Positions 25,780 through 37,942 of a DNA stretch of 64,000 nt are shown here, piece after piece. This stretch comes from Paramyrothecium sp. XJ0827. Its lineage: Eukaryota > Ascomycota > Sordariomycetes > Hypocreales > Stachybotryaceae. The position numbers were made by a program, and so were the translations under genes. How positions within the stretch are numbered: position 1 is the stretch's first letter; the number at the start of each line of letters is the position of its first letter. The DNA is taken from assembly GCA_020881915.1 (NCBI GenBank), contig JAJFPB010000002.1:2914001-2978000 (forward strand). The letters run 5' to 3'. Below the pieces are notes generated by a model. The model was not told where the DNA came from, made no database searches, and was given only the letters and a program-made list of their open reading frames with translations.

Positions 25780-26656
25780 GCAGGGCGCACCGAACGGGCA
25801 CCCAGCCCAAGACTACATCACGTAACAAATCCGACGAACAACCCAGGCCCGAGTAGCTTCTTGGATTTGGCTCATCGCTGTAATATTCACCAGATTATGT
25901 CTGGCTTGTGTACAACAGTAAGATATCAAAAACTCCCCACATACTCTCACAGCTATGCTGTGTCTTCATCTCAATGTATAGTAAGCACGGTAACACATGT
26001 ACTTTTTGGCATATTGGTTATGATGAGATATAGATAGAAAAGCGACACATCAACATGGAAACAATACTCTAGCTCAATTTCGGCCATTGTGCATATGGAG
26101 ACAGTGATGTTCCTCACCGTGCCCCTCTTATCCTCATAGCCTTGCGGTCCCTATCCCCAATAATGTGACAAAGCGGGCACGACAACATGAACGAGATTTT
26201 ATCCCACTCGGATCGGACGGTTTAGATTACAATGGTATGCTTCAGTTGTTGGTAAACTTGGCTCAATTCTATGCTTTTTAAGAACATGGTTGCGCTCAGG
26301 ATCATAAAGAGTCAGGCATACCCCCATCCCAACAGATGAAACTTGTAGAAGAAGCTGAGGAGAACATCACTAGCAGTGACTCGCACGGGATTCTACAGAG
26401 GCTGAGGTGCGGTGATACTGTAAATCATAAATATATGAAGCATTCATAGATTCTAGCTACATTGACTAGGTATGTTCAAACAGCCAACCTGGGGACGAGA
26501 TCCGCTCCCAGCTTGACCCGTTCGACACGTAGGTCGGGGCATTTCACAATATTCTGCCCAGGACCCTCTCGCCGAAGTCTTCGATAGTATTATCGACACT
26601 GTCGGTGGCTGCCGCCGGGCATTGCCTATCAGCTTTCTGCACATAGCATCTTCTCC
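25780..26656. other. Intergenic, convergent 3' ends
   Basis: The 3' flanks of the DUF2358-like gene and LSM1. AT-rich, with no open frame of interest and no RNA gene recognised. Confidence 0.5.
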
Positions 26657-27377
26657 TCAGATAACGACTTCTCCGAGGTTTTCGCCCTCGAAGCCGAGGG
26701 CCGACAACTTCTTCACACGCGACTTCTCTTTTGACTTCTCGACAGCCTTCCTTTCCGCCGCCAGCTTCTTCACGACCTCCAAGTCGGCCTGTTGATAGCC
26801 TGGCGGCGCCTCGTCGTCCTTGTCCAGATCAATCTCGCCCAACAGCAAGACGTTCTCGCCTCTTACTAGAAAGATGCCGTGTGAAATATCGGCGTAGAGT
26901 CCCTGCGGGATATCAGAGCCCGCGCTGTCCGGCGCGGGCGCGAATATCCGTTCCGTAGTGGATTGAAGGACCAAGTTCGCTGCGAGTACCGGTTAGAGCC
27001 GATCATTCCACGGCGCCAAGGTGGCGGCACGCGCGCGTAGCCCTGGGCCAACTCCTGAATCCGTGCCACATACCAAATTGATCCCAACTCCTCAGCACTC
27101 CAATCAACTTTCTGCCGTCACGGAGAGCTACCATAAGTTTCTCTGGGCACACAAGTTAGCATCACGGCAGGTTTCGCACCCACGCCGAAACGGGGGCAGT
27201 CTGGCGCTGGTGGCTTTGGATTGCGTGGCCCATACTGTCTGTAAGATCCAGGAGCTGCGCCGCCGTCGTGAACATTTGTGGTGGCAGCTGCGGAGGCGCT
27301 TGGGGTTGGGGTGGCCCATCGCGGGCCTGGGGGCCTCCAGGCGGAGGTGCGTCGGAAATGGTTAGATTCTCCATCAT
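26657..27377 (-). CDS. lsm1: Sm-like protein LSm1
   Basis: LSm1 is the defining subunit of the cytoplasmic Lsm1-7 ring, which binds 3' oligo(A) tails and with Pat1 promotes mRNA decapping. The model is complement(26657..26979, 27074..27142, 27236..27377), 177 aa, with introns of 94 and 93 nt. Splicing joins LDLTD to KKLMVALRDGRKLIGVLRSWD (Sm1 motif) and then to QFANLVLQSTTERIF. Sm2 lies in GIFLVRGENVLLLGEIDLDKDDE. The N-terminus has a Pro/Gln-rich segment (about residues 10-33), and the C-terminal helix (VVKKLAAERKAVEKSKEKSR) is typical of Lsm1. Two adjacent ATG codons begin the frame, so the protein may be 176 aa. The 3' end faces the DUF2358-like gene. Confidence 0.93.
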
Positions 27378-28712
27378 ACCATTGATATCGGGTGTTGAGG
27401 GTATATGACGAGTCTCATCTGTTCTAGGTCGCCTCCATGAAATCCGGGGTCTTCTCCTTGCGCACGTTCCGCGGTCACGAAAGCATGACTGGCCGCAGCG
27501 AAACAGGAGAGGGACGAGGGAATTGGGAGACGTTGCCCAAGCAAACTGTGTCTCGTCAAGCTGCGATGGACGTCTGGAAAGTCTCAGCTTTGGCGGCTCG
27601 GTTGGGCGTGCGCTATCGATAAGAGCAAAGCACGTGATGTGGCGGGTCCGCTGCTTCGGAAAGGGGGGGCTTTATGGTCGACGTCACACTTTTCCTCCGG
27701 TACGAGTTAGAGGTCAAGGTTGCACTAGCGGGACGCTGAAGGGTTGCCTTAAAATCACAGGCTTGTGCCGGAGGCGGGGTGCCAGATTCGGGGTGCCAGA
27801 TTCGAAATCGAGGGGCAGCCTGCAGGTGATGAGGGGCTGAAGGGACATTCAACTGACCGACAAACATTTTTCATGGCGGGGTTGAGAACACCCAGATTAC
27901 AGCCTGGCTTGGCCAGTCTCATCATCAGTTACCACCAGTTCGATGGATAAGTGTGTATTAAATATGCTATTTATTAGGCAATAATAGTCCACGTGCGGTC
28001 AAGCAGCTATAGCACGCTGCGTCTGAAGCTTGGACCTGATCGGCCATGGAGCCCTGGCATCTACGTGTAGGGATTAACAAGCCCGGTCGGCAGGACCGGG
28101 TGGGATGATCAACGGAACACTGAAGGTGATCATGTTACGCTTACACAAGTGTCGCTTGCTGGTCTTGTCGTCGGGACAAATTCATCTAGCGAATTTTTCA
28201 GGTTCTGCGCTACACTCGGCGGCTGACCCACGTCTATCGAAAGGTTTTGGTTTGTGGAGAGAGGAAGAGGCAGCGGACAAAGAGGGTACAATGGCATATC
28301 CGGTCTGCCTTCTTCCTCTTTTACTACGTCTTTCAATGTCCCCCAGAGCCCGATGTTTCAAAACGAGCAACTCGTCGTATGCGAAATGATTCAAAGCCCC
28401 AAGAGTCGGGAACTGAAACCTTGAAGCCCTTGTATGAACTTCTGTACACTCCGTTTCTTTGTCCTTAACAAAGGACTGGAGGAACTCTATCGTGTTTTTA
28501 GCCGACAACGCCTGATTTTGGATGCAGATGTAAGCCCAGCCCACAGCAACGCGAGAAGTGGTGTGGTAGTGTGATGAGTCGCGGTCACTAGACCACGGTC
28601 AAGTACCGAGTGTGGTCGTCAATGCCAACAAAAGAAAGATTTCGTGTATAGAATAGGAGGAATGGAGGAGGGTCCTGGTCGCAGAAACAGCCTGTGTCGA
28701 GGTAGTTTTTGG
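27378..28712. other. Intergenic between LSM1 and the Nudix gene
   Basis: This 1.3 kb carries the LSM1 promoter and the Nudix gene's 3' flank. An inverted repeat CCCGGTC/GACCGGG with a 5-nt loop lies at 28082-28100. An AT-rich pocket sits at 27945-27990. No gene is supported. Confidence 0.5.
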
Positions 28713-29380
28713 TCATGTTCGATTCATTGACGACCGTTCCAGCGCTTCCTGTAACTCTGGGCGGGTGGCAAGGGCCTCAACAGCCTGGTTGTAGGTGAAC
28801 CACTGTCGCTCGCGCTTGTGCTTCTCAGGCCAGTCGTCGAGCTCGCTCAGAACGGTTGCTTGGAAGAAGTAGTATCGAGACCGGTCCTTGGAGGTCTTGG
28901 GCGGCCGTTTCTCGTCGAAATTCCCCAAGTCATAGTCGATCTGTATGCTGATGCCTGCCTCCTCCCACGCTTCCCGAGCCGCTGCGTCCTCGCATGTCTC
29001 GTCCGATTCCCATCCTCCCTTGGGCAGAACCCAGCCTTTCCTCCGTGTCGACTGTATAAGAAGCACGTAATTTGCATCTGAGCTGAGAGGGACAACGCCG
29101 GCGACAAGTCGCTCTCCCTTGGAATTGTAGCCTTGAAGATTGGTTAGTTCATGCCCCAGATCTGGTGTGCGGGTGATTATGCACGTGAGCAAGAAACAGC
29201 TGTTCATAAAACTCTCAATCAAGAAATGCAGGACAAACCCCCCGGAAAAGCAAGTCGGGGCTCGCGCTTCCAAAGCTAGGGACAATGTTCACAGGGGTCT
29301 GAATACTCACGCTGTTTACTTCTACCCGTCCGGGATTGCATTGAGCGGCTACTTGAACCACCACTTCCGGAACCCGACAT
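28713..29380 (-). CDS. Diphosphoinositol-polyphosphate phosphohydrolase (Nudix)
   Basis: Cytosolic Nudix hydrolase of the DIPP/Ddp1/Aps1 type, which cleaves inositol pyrophosphates and diadenosine polyphosphates. The model is complement(28713..29131, 29311..29380), 162 aa, with a 179-nt intron whose acceptor CTAACCAATCTTCAAG has a good branch site. Exon 1 gives a Gly/Ser-rich N-terminus (MSGSGSGGSSSRS). The Nudix box is complete at about residues 62-84, with the GG...ET...AA.REA.EEAG pattern; the catalytic REAWEEAG lies at 76-83. Before it stands RRKGWVLPKGG, typical of the DIPP subfamily, and the Nudix fold continues with RYYFFQATV and KRERQWFTYNQAVEAL. Substrate class is by family only. Confidence 0.92.
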
Positions 29381-32300
29381 GTTAGTGGTCGCGGGCCAAC
29401 GAAAGCCTCGGGTGCTCGGCGGTATCGGGATCGGGGCTGGTGGCTTTCGACTGGGCGAAGCTGAGCCTGCACAACCTTTTTCTTTTTGCCAAATCACAAA
29501 AAAAAAGCGAAGGATATCCCCCGGGATCGGAGGGGGCTGCGACGGGCAGACGGGGACTTGATCAAAGACGTCTGGAATGCATCTTCGTCGACGAAAAGGT
29601 TGACTATTCTGTGGTAGGTTCTAGGAGCAGTTGGTCGCTGGAAGCCCAGGCGTTCCCGAAGGCCGGGGAGAGGGTGCTGGGTCGTTGTCGACTGGAGGAA
29701 GGGGGGGAAGAAGAAAAAGACCAGGTACGGAGTTGAGGTTGTTCGTTAGTGACTGGTAAAGCTCGGAGGCGATTCTGCACCACAATTGCGGTCCCCTAGC
29801 CAAGCAGAGCAAAAGGGCCCGCGGCCAGCGCAGAAAGGTGAAGGTGTGTGAAAAAAAAAAAACTGGAACCGTGGAGCCGTGCAACCTGCAGCCAAAGGAG
29901 GGCTGGCTGGGTCAGAGTCGAGTCAATGAGAATTTGGCGGCGGCAGAAATGGAGCAAAAGGTCTTGTTGCATCCACACTGTCGGAACGAAGCGAGTAGGT
30001 TAAGGTGGTACCTGGAAGGGAGGGGGGCCTTCTATTTTGTATTCTTATTGCCGAATGCACCCCCCACGGACCAAACTCCCATGATTCACGAGCCAGAAGC
30101 CGCTCGCTGCCTTGCCTTGGACTTTGGACAAGGACGCCTTCCACACACTCGCTACCTTGACCTTGCCGTAAGGTATGCTCCTGCAAATGTAGGCACTGCT
30201 TCGGGGCTACCTGGTATTGGGTAGTCCCAACCGTGCAGGCAGGCAGGGCAAGGCAGATACGGTGCCACCTCAGACGTGAGGGAGAGGGAAAGGGAAAGGG
30301 TGGACGGCAGGTACCGGAGCGTAGGCTCACGCGGGCTCCAACACTGACGATGCCGGGCGGTGTCAGCACTGCGGCGAGGGCTAACCGGGTGCTTTGGCAC
30401 GCGAATAATAGAACGGGAAACTGGTCAACAAAACCCAGGCGGTGTAGAATGAAAGGTACCAGTGGGGGCGAGTCTCGCAGGTCAAACGATGGGCACAACT
30501 AATAAAGTTAGAGGCAGAGGCTGGCTGCTCTGCTGCTGGCGACAAAGCCGTTGCATGCCTCGTGCCATAACCTTAGTATCAGATGGAGGGGGGAGGGGGG
30601 GGCCACAAGTCAACGAAAAAGGTCTGGAGCCAAGTTGGTTTTATACTCAAACTAGCAAGTTAGCTGGACGGAGCTTGGCACTTCCTGGATCGAGACGGAA
30701 ACGGGGACCATGACACAAACCGACATGGGTGAACGGCCATCCGACTGGGACAGTGGGAGAAACAAGTGGCAGGCATCTCGGGCGCTTTCGCGAGACCTTG
30801 GGTCTCGGATGCTGCATCGAAGAGCTTTTGCGAAGAAGTGACTGAATGGAAAGTGAAGTAAAAGGGCCCTGTGTAAGCTTGCTTCGAAGCAACCAATCGC
30901 ATGTAATGTTGAAGAACCGTGTCACTGCACCTCTCTGCAAGGCCTTTTAACCCTCTGCGGACTCGACCAATCCGAACACCGTCCCACCCTGTTCTCTCAC
31001 TTTTCCCCAGGTCAGGTACCCGATGTAACAGAGACCCAAGTCATGGCCGGCAACGGCGAGCAGGGCCTTGTCGTGGGCTCTGTGATGCCAACCTACGATA
31101 ATCACCTCGGATCAGTAGTATTCTGGATAATGATCTGTCTGCCGCTTTGGGAAGAAGTTCTGGCAGGCACAAACGTAAAACTGCCTCGCATGCCACCCAC
31201 GCTTTCAAAAGTTGCATTCCCTTGAACACTAACATAGGGAAATCGAGTAGATGCGCCAACTCTCGGATAGGCAAGCGCTTCCGGATGGCAGACTCTACGA
31301 GTACCGTGATCAACGCTGGCCAGACCAACTAATGCAGACAGAAGACATTGTTATGCACGCAAGACTCCGTGGGGGGTTCCCCTACCTGCCATTGTCTGAC
31401 GAAAACAAGCACATCAGCCTGTCATTTCCGCAACGCTCCCCCGGTCCGCAGGAATTAGCGGCATCACTCCCAGTGGGTGGGTCAGAACCGGGAGGAGAAG
31501 GCTTCGAAAACAGCCCAGCTACCCGGCTGGTTGACTGCCTTTGTGCCAGGACGGGCATTTGGCTCGAGGACAAGTTTCCATGACCGTGCTTTGCAGGGTT
31601 CACCGGTATGCGTCATATTCGATGCTCACAGCACCCAGGGTGGTCCTTGACGGGGTCGCAGCGCGACCTTTAACCAACATGGGAGCCTGGCCTGAAGCGC
31701 CGCTCTGCTTGCGATGTGTCCCGAGCATAAGAGACAATTTCATTTCGTCCGATGATACTGTACTTTCATCACTTCTTTTTGTCGCCGAATGCTCCCCCTA
31801 GCAGCAAGTTCCTCGCGCAGAACAGTTATCCTGTAGCTTCCAGGTGGCTCGTGGAGAGTATTGAAACAATATCGCAAAGCTTGACTTGTATTTCCTTTTC
31901 CACAGTTTTGCATCGAAACTTCAGAGTCAGAAATTTGTCATACGAGAGTTTCTTAGTCAACCTAGCGATGAACCGCCTCGCCGCGCGTTGAATGCAGTTC
32001 ACAGTAAGAAAACCCCCGCGCGTGTCACAAAATGCCGAACTGCAAAACGGAGGCTTCGATTTATTGCAACCAGTCGCAACATATCTTACATGCTAATCAA
32101 ATCGGAAGGGCCCGGGTATAGGGTAGGTAATGGATCGCTGTTCGGAGGGTTCGTGGTGGGACACAGTACGGAACGTCATCAAATGCTCATGTCATTGCTG
32201 CTCGTAAAGGGAAACATCCATAGAAGACAAGACCCGATCATGATGTACCGTTCCATATGACACACGACCGTTTGAAATGGCTGAGCAGCATCACGATCTC

Positions 32301-33485
32301 ATGACACGCAGGTCGTCAACGGACCCTTGCCGGGGGCGATACGCCCTGCGCGGTGTAGGCGCTAATTCGAGAACCGTGCTAAAACGGGTCGCGCGGTTCT
32401 GTTGTCGGATGCGGGGATGTCACAAGGGTTAGTCTTGCACGGGATTAGGGAACGAAGATCGACGGCTTCTTCTGGAGTCGAGCGACGTTATTGAAATGTC
32501 TGCGAAACGGTCTTTTTGACTGTAGGCAACGGGGGATAGGCAAACGACTGCGAAATTGCTCCAGGTCGTGCAAACAGAGTGAATGCAAAGGACCGACCGC
32601 TATCGACCACTCTCACATGAGACGTCATCGGTACTCATTAAGATGCAGGGCGCTATCCGGACTGGGAGGTACTTACCTCATTCAGCTGGGGCACGAGTAA
32701 GGTCTCGGTGCAGCAACCACAAAGTGCGAAGTTACATCGGCGGGTTAGCTTGCGAACACCCGGCCAAGGTAGAGGTACTTTGATATGCCAGCAGCCTCTT
32801 CAGTCACCAGCCACATAAGGTAGCCCGCATTCTGGCAGTACTGCGAAACAATGAAGCAGCGAGGCGATGGGTTTGCGATGGTGCCTACGTGAACCCCGTG
32901 CGTAAATCATGTGCTCTGCTTCGGGCTCGTTGTCGTTCACCTTCGAGCATTTGGGAGTAGCACCAAGGATCGTATGGGCCAAAGGGGCCTTAGCTGCACA
33001 AGTAACTTTCCTCATAGTACCTAATGATTGCGCTACCTCCATCCCAAGCTCAACAAGTAAGGTACCTCATGAGACTCACTTTCGACTGGTGCCTTACGGC
33101 TCGCTGCAGGCATAAACTACGGGTACCAATCTTACTTTCCCTCGCTTGACGTGCAGCTTCGGTAGGTTAGATCACCCTTAGTAAGGTAAGGTGCCTCACC
33201 TGCTGTGCTCCCAGCAATTGCCCCGGCCGTGGCCCGCCGCCGAGTGCAGCCGTCCTGGGTTCCAACCTTGCAATACCCTCTCTAACTGTACTAGCGGACC
33301 GCCGCAGGTACCTGTATCGGCAGCGTCGATAGCTGTTAACCTTGCCAGTGAAACCCAACCATTCCCAGATCAACCTTAACAACACATCTCGACGCCCCGG
33401 GGGCGACATTACGAATCGTCACCAAGATAGAGCAGCCACCAACACTTGCCAGAAGACGGAAAGCCTTTCCCCACAGGCCCTTCAC
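29381..33485. other. Divergent intergenic region, 4.1 kb
   Basis: This separates the starts of the Nudix gene and the Gid7 gene. It has a poly-A tract at about 29849-29860, scattered TACCT/AGGTA motifs at 30005-30200 and a denser set at 33055-33315. A 60-codon frame beginning MAGNGEQGLVVG at 31043 has no recognisable motif and I do not call it. No RNA gene was found. Confidence 0.5.
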
Positions 33486-36068
33486 ATGAGCGTCCAAGCC
33501 GCAGCCTTCCTGGATAGGCGAGTCCAGAGTACCGACGACCTTCCCTCACCCCAATACAGTTTGATCACGTTTCAAGGTCTTTCGACGTCGACGACATCAC
33601 CCCCCTCTGCCCTCTTGACTATAGCGGACAGCCGCTCCGTCGCTCTCCTGGGCCAGTCATCCTCGTAGGCTTCATCATCAGACCCTACCGCGGCTCGTCG
33701 CCGCGGAGAGGCCGACGTGGATCGATCGTCCAGCTCCCGCTCCCGCCCCGTCGAAACCCCCGACAGCCCTTCCGCTCCCTACCAACAAGTATCGGTCTCA
33801 TCCAGCAGCACTACTTCTTCAACAGAACCTCCCCCGAGGAACGCAGGATCCGCAGGAACTGATACAGAGGCCATAGCTGCACCCGCGAACATAGAGCCTT
33901 CCACAGCTTCCACCTCCGAATCGGCTGCCCACGCGCCGGCCCAGGTTCTCGGACGACGACGTCGCGCATCGTCATCGAGCCAGCATCGGCAAGAAAACGC
34001 TTCCGCATTCTCCGAGGATTCAAGCTCCCACGTCGAGCCGAACCCTAAGCGAAGACGAGCCGACATCTCTACAATGCTGGCAGATACGGACGTGGAATCG
34101 TCCCATAACGGCACCGGGGCGGCCGGTCGCTCAAACGGATCGACCTCACCTCCTGTCCAACGGGTATCTCCCTCAAGCGTGACTAACGGCACTCATAAGT
34201 CTGGTGCCTTCACAAATGGCTCGGCAAACGGCGGCAAGCCCCCAGCAACCGCTGCTCAGCAACCGGCAACGTACTTCGGCCATGATCGTGAGGAGGTCAC
34301 ACGCATTCTTATCCAAGCACTGACGGATATGGGATATCGCGATGCAGCAGAAAGTATTAGCCGAGACAGTGGCTACGACCTGGAAAGCCCTACAGTGGCT
34401 GCCTTCAGATCTGCTGTCCTTGCCGGTTCGTGGGCTGAAGCCGAGGAGTTGTTGGTTGGTGCTGCTACGTCGGAGGCACACGGTGGTGAGGGCAACGGGC
34501 TCGTTCTGGCACCCGGCTCAGACCGAAATGTCATGCGGTTCTGGTTGCGGCAGCAGAAGTTCCTCGAATTATTAGAGCAAAGGAATACAGCTGGGGCTCT
34601 AACGGTGCTTCGGGGCGATTTGACCCCGTTGTACCACGACACTTCACGACTTCATTTCCTGTCGAGTTTACTTATGTGTCGCTCTATTGAAGACCTGAAG
34701 GCCAAGGCCGAATGGGACGGCGCGCAGGGTGATTCACGAAGAGTATTGTTGTCTGAGCTTTCTAGTGCGTGACCCACGAGTCCCCTCAACCTCGAGACAT
34801 TGTCGCTAATCAGATGTCCAGAATGCATATCGCCTTCCGTGATGCTGCCAGAGAACAGGCTAGCCGTACTGCTTCAACAGGTCAAACAAAGTCAGATCGA
34901 TACGTGTCTCTACCACACTACCGCATCATCGCCTTCACTGTACTGCGATCACCTTTGCGACAGGCGCCACTTCCCAACGGAGCTTGCCCTTGAACTGGTG
35001 GATTTGGCCGGTGAAGTGTGGCAAGTTCAATTCTCTCACGATGGAACGAAGCTGGCAGCGTGTGGCAGCAAGGAGATCGTTGTAATATGGGACACACGGA
35101 CGTATGGCTTTACAGCCGCTCTAGGCGGACACGATGGCGGAGTGGGCAACGTGTCATGGAGTCCGGACGACTCGATGATCGTGACGTGCTCACAAGACAA
35201 GCATGCACGCCTTTGGGATGTAAAGGTGAATTCGCATGGCATCCCTTTTGATGAGATAAGACTGCTGACCATTTCTAGAATGGCACCTTGATCAAGAAGC
35301 TGAAGCGTTTTGAGGAGCCAGTTATCGGCTGTGTCTGGGCATCGGACAGTCGTTCCTTCGTAGTAGGGTCACTGGACAGGAGCAACAGCCTCTGTACATT
35401 CAACGTCTACAATGACGAAATACACGAATGGGGGAAGAAACATCGAGTGCAGGACCTTTGCGGCTCTATCAATGGACGCTGGCTTGTTGCGGTCAACGAC
35501 CAGCAGACGGTGCACATATACAACGCCAACACGCGGGAATTAGAATATGACATGGAACTCAAGGCCCGACCAATGTCAGTCGCCATCAGCGAGGACTCAA
35601 GGCATTTACTTGTCAACAAGAAAGATGGAGAGGCGCAGCTGATCGACCTTGTTTCGAAGCAATCAGTACAGAAGTTCCTCGGCCACACAGGTGGTGAATA
35701 TTTGATTCGCAGTGCGTTTGGAGGCGCCAACGAGAGCTTCGTCATCAGCGGTAGCGAGGACGGGAATATTTTGATATGGCACAAGAATATTGGGGCCGCC
35801 GTGGAAAGGTTAGCAGGACACGAGCCACGATGCAACGCCGTGTCGTGGAATCCTGCAGATCCCTGCATGCTGGCATCGTGCGGCGACGATGGCGTGGTTA
35901 AGATGTAAGTGCTGATCAGTCGGACGTGTTTTTCGTCTTGTGCGCGCTATTTCTGATGTTGATTCTGACTCGGAGTGCAGTTGGTCAAACAAAGCAGGCA
36001 GTGCCGATCTCAAGTCACGGTTTCAACGGAGCTCGAATGGGTGGAGAAATCTGAACGAAGACATATAG
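33486..36068 (+). CDS. gid7: Gid7/WDR26 homologue, GID/CTLH ubiquitin ligase subunit
   Basis: Gid7/WDR26 is the WD40 subunit of the GID/CTLH E3 ligase, which degrades gluconeogenic enzymes among other targets. The secure part has exons ending 34764, then 34822..35225, 35279..35904 and 35981..36068 (introns 57, 53 and 76 nt). The LisH/CTLH region (TRILIQALTDMGYRDAAESI, AFRSAVLAGSWAEAEELL, LRQQKFLELLEQRN) precedes a propeller with VWQVQFSHDGTKLAACG, NVSWSPDDSMIVTCSQD and LASCGDDGVVKIW. The N-terminus is Ser-rich with KRRR. The frame is open back to a TAG at 33666 but has no ATG before 34074. A possible 69-nt intron (33665-33733, GTAGGC...TCCAG) would join it in phase to the ATG at 33486, giving 775 aa; starting at 34074 gives 602 aa. 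Function sure, start unresolved. Confidence 0.85.
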
Positions 36069-37942
36069 GATGGCTCACGAAGTTTGGTGCCTCGCATCCC
36101 CCCTCAAACCCGGACCGCCACCTCGTTCGGTGTCTCGCATCTCCAGCGCACTCAATCCATCTTCGGTGGTTTGCATGCCTGACGGTTCGCGACATTCTCT
36201 TTTATTCGACGAGGAATGACGAGAGTAACATTAAATGTATCACAACGCAGTTGATTCGAAACTTACTTGCCGCGCGACACTGGCATGTTGTATAGGCCGA
36301 ATTATTGGGTTCATCATTTATAGTCGCCAATATTCTAACAATTCCAACCACCCATCTTTTTCTTTTCTGTTTTTGGTCTTTCTTTCCTGCTGAGTTTCGG
36401 CGTTATAGCGTGGGAGACTGGTTTACGGTGCGAAGATGGAATCGGCAAGGCTGGCAGCTTTTGCCTCGTTGAATATTAACACGCGTAGACTGGCTACATC
36501 TGGAGCGAATAAACCCTGTCATTATTAAACTGTCGTCTCTTAGTTTAAGAATACGCTTTGTCTTGAAGAGTGAATAGATGGCACGAGCGGCCTGAATCCG
36601 TTGCGGGTCGATGAGTGTAACTGGCATGGGAGAAAAGCCGTCGTCAAGGGGCCCTCGCCACTTTCGTGAAATGACGGACATCTCCAACGGTTAGGTCGGC
36701 ACGCTCACCACAGGGACGATGGCTTGATGGCTGAGGAGGTGACGCCTCGTTTCTGCCCACACGAGAAACGGCACGGCGGCAGCAGAGCTGACAGTGAAGC
36801 ACAGGCTCAACAACCCTCGAGGATCGTATCCTGAAGAGTTCTCAAGTGTGAACGAGCGAACCCAAGGCCTCCCCTCCCGGAGCTGATCGACCGATACTTT
36901 GTTTATTGTATACCAAGAAGGAACAGAAAAGCCCTCTGCATCGAGGTGGTTGCAGCGCATGAGGGGACCGGGGTTCCCGTTGGCACGACCGCTTTTCCAA
37001 CCGCCATGTTTTCTACAAGCGGCGTGGCCGCATGGCATGTTGCTCTCACACGGGGGGGGGGAGCCATGTTTCCCCCCTCGTTGTTCCATTTTTCTTCCTT
37101 TTTCTGTTGTCGAATGTTCTCCCGTTTCCCTCACTGCCCGGGCCGGTTACATCGGCGCCTTTTTCTACACGCGCAGCGAAGCCGAAACACACAGCATGCG
37201 ACGTCACATGCATGTCTTTGGAGGGAAAAGCGAATGGGTGTATGAGACGGACATGACACGAGAGAGAGAGAGAGAGAGAGAGGGTTTCCCGGAGCCGAAG
37301 TGGCTAAATTGGGGGTTCCTTTTTCTTTTTCTTCCTGTTCTTTCGCTGTGGCTTTGCGCGGCCACCGATTGGGCCGGAAGAAGCCATTTACCCTTTTTCA
37401 ACACTTCGGCATGGCATAGTCCACGGGACTCGTCGTTCCTATTGGCACCCTCTCCTCGAACCCGATTTGGGCTTGGCTAGAGAAGAACGTCTTACATCAC
37501 TAGCACGATCTTACTTTGGAGGAGAGGAGGGGGGCGGGGGCGTTGTATGTGAGGGGGCCCAGGAGGGCTGAAGAAGTCATACCTCGTATCTGGGGACTAT
37601 TGGTATGTGCATAACCTCGTAAAGACTGCTCCCTCACATCCAAGGTCATATCACGCGTCAGCCGCTATGGAAAAAACGCAGTCTTTTTTGTTTTTGTTTT
37701 GTTTCTTTGGATCGTGTAGAGGACTCGGATAGGGCCTAGGCGGACGTTCTGGAGGTTATATAAGGATCGTCATCGCCTCCAGGGACTGTGTCTTTGTGTC
37801 TTGGATATAGCCACACATCGCCAATAAACACCAGCCCGAAACACAAAGCCGAATCTCCAGTCGTTCCGACCTCCCCGTCTGTCCAAGACCTTCAACGGTA
37901 TCACAAGCACTCAGAGACGCCAGTCCCCAAGCCTCCGCAAAC
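36069..37942. other. Intergenic upstream of the secreted-protein gene
   Basis: The 3' flank of gid7 and the promoter of the next gene. It contains a 24-nt GA repeat at 37260-37283, several poly-pyrimidine tracts and a TATA box at 37757. No gene is supported. Confidence 0.5.
37757..37764 (+). promoter_or_regulatory. TATA box of the secreted-protein gene
   Basis: TATATAAG lies 179-186 bp upstream of the ATG at 37943. A pyrimidine/CA-rich leader follows at about 37790-37940, as in highly expressed fungal genes. Position and consensus fit; no transcript evidence is available. Confidence 0.55.
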
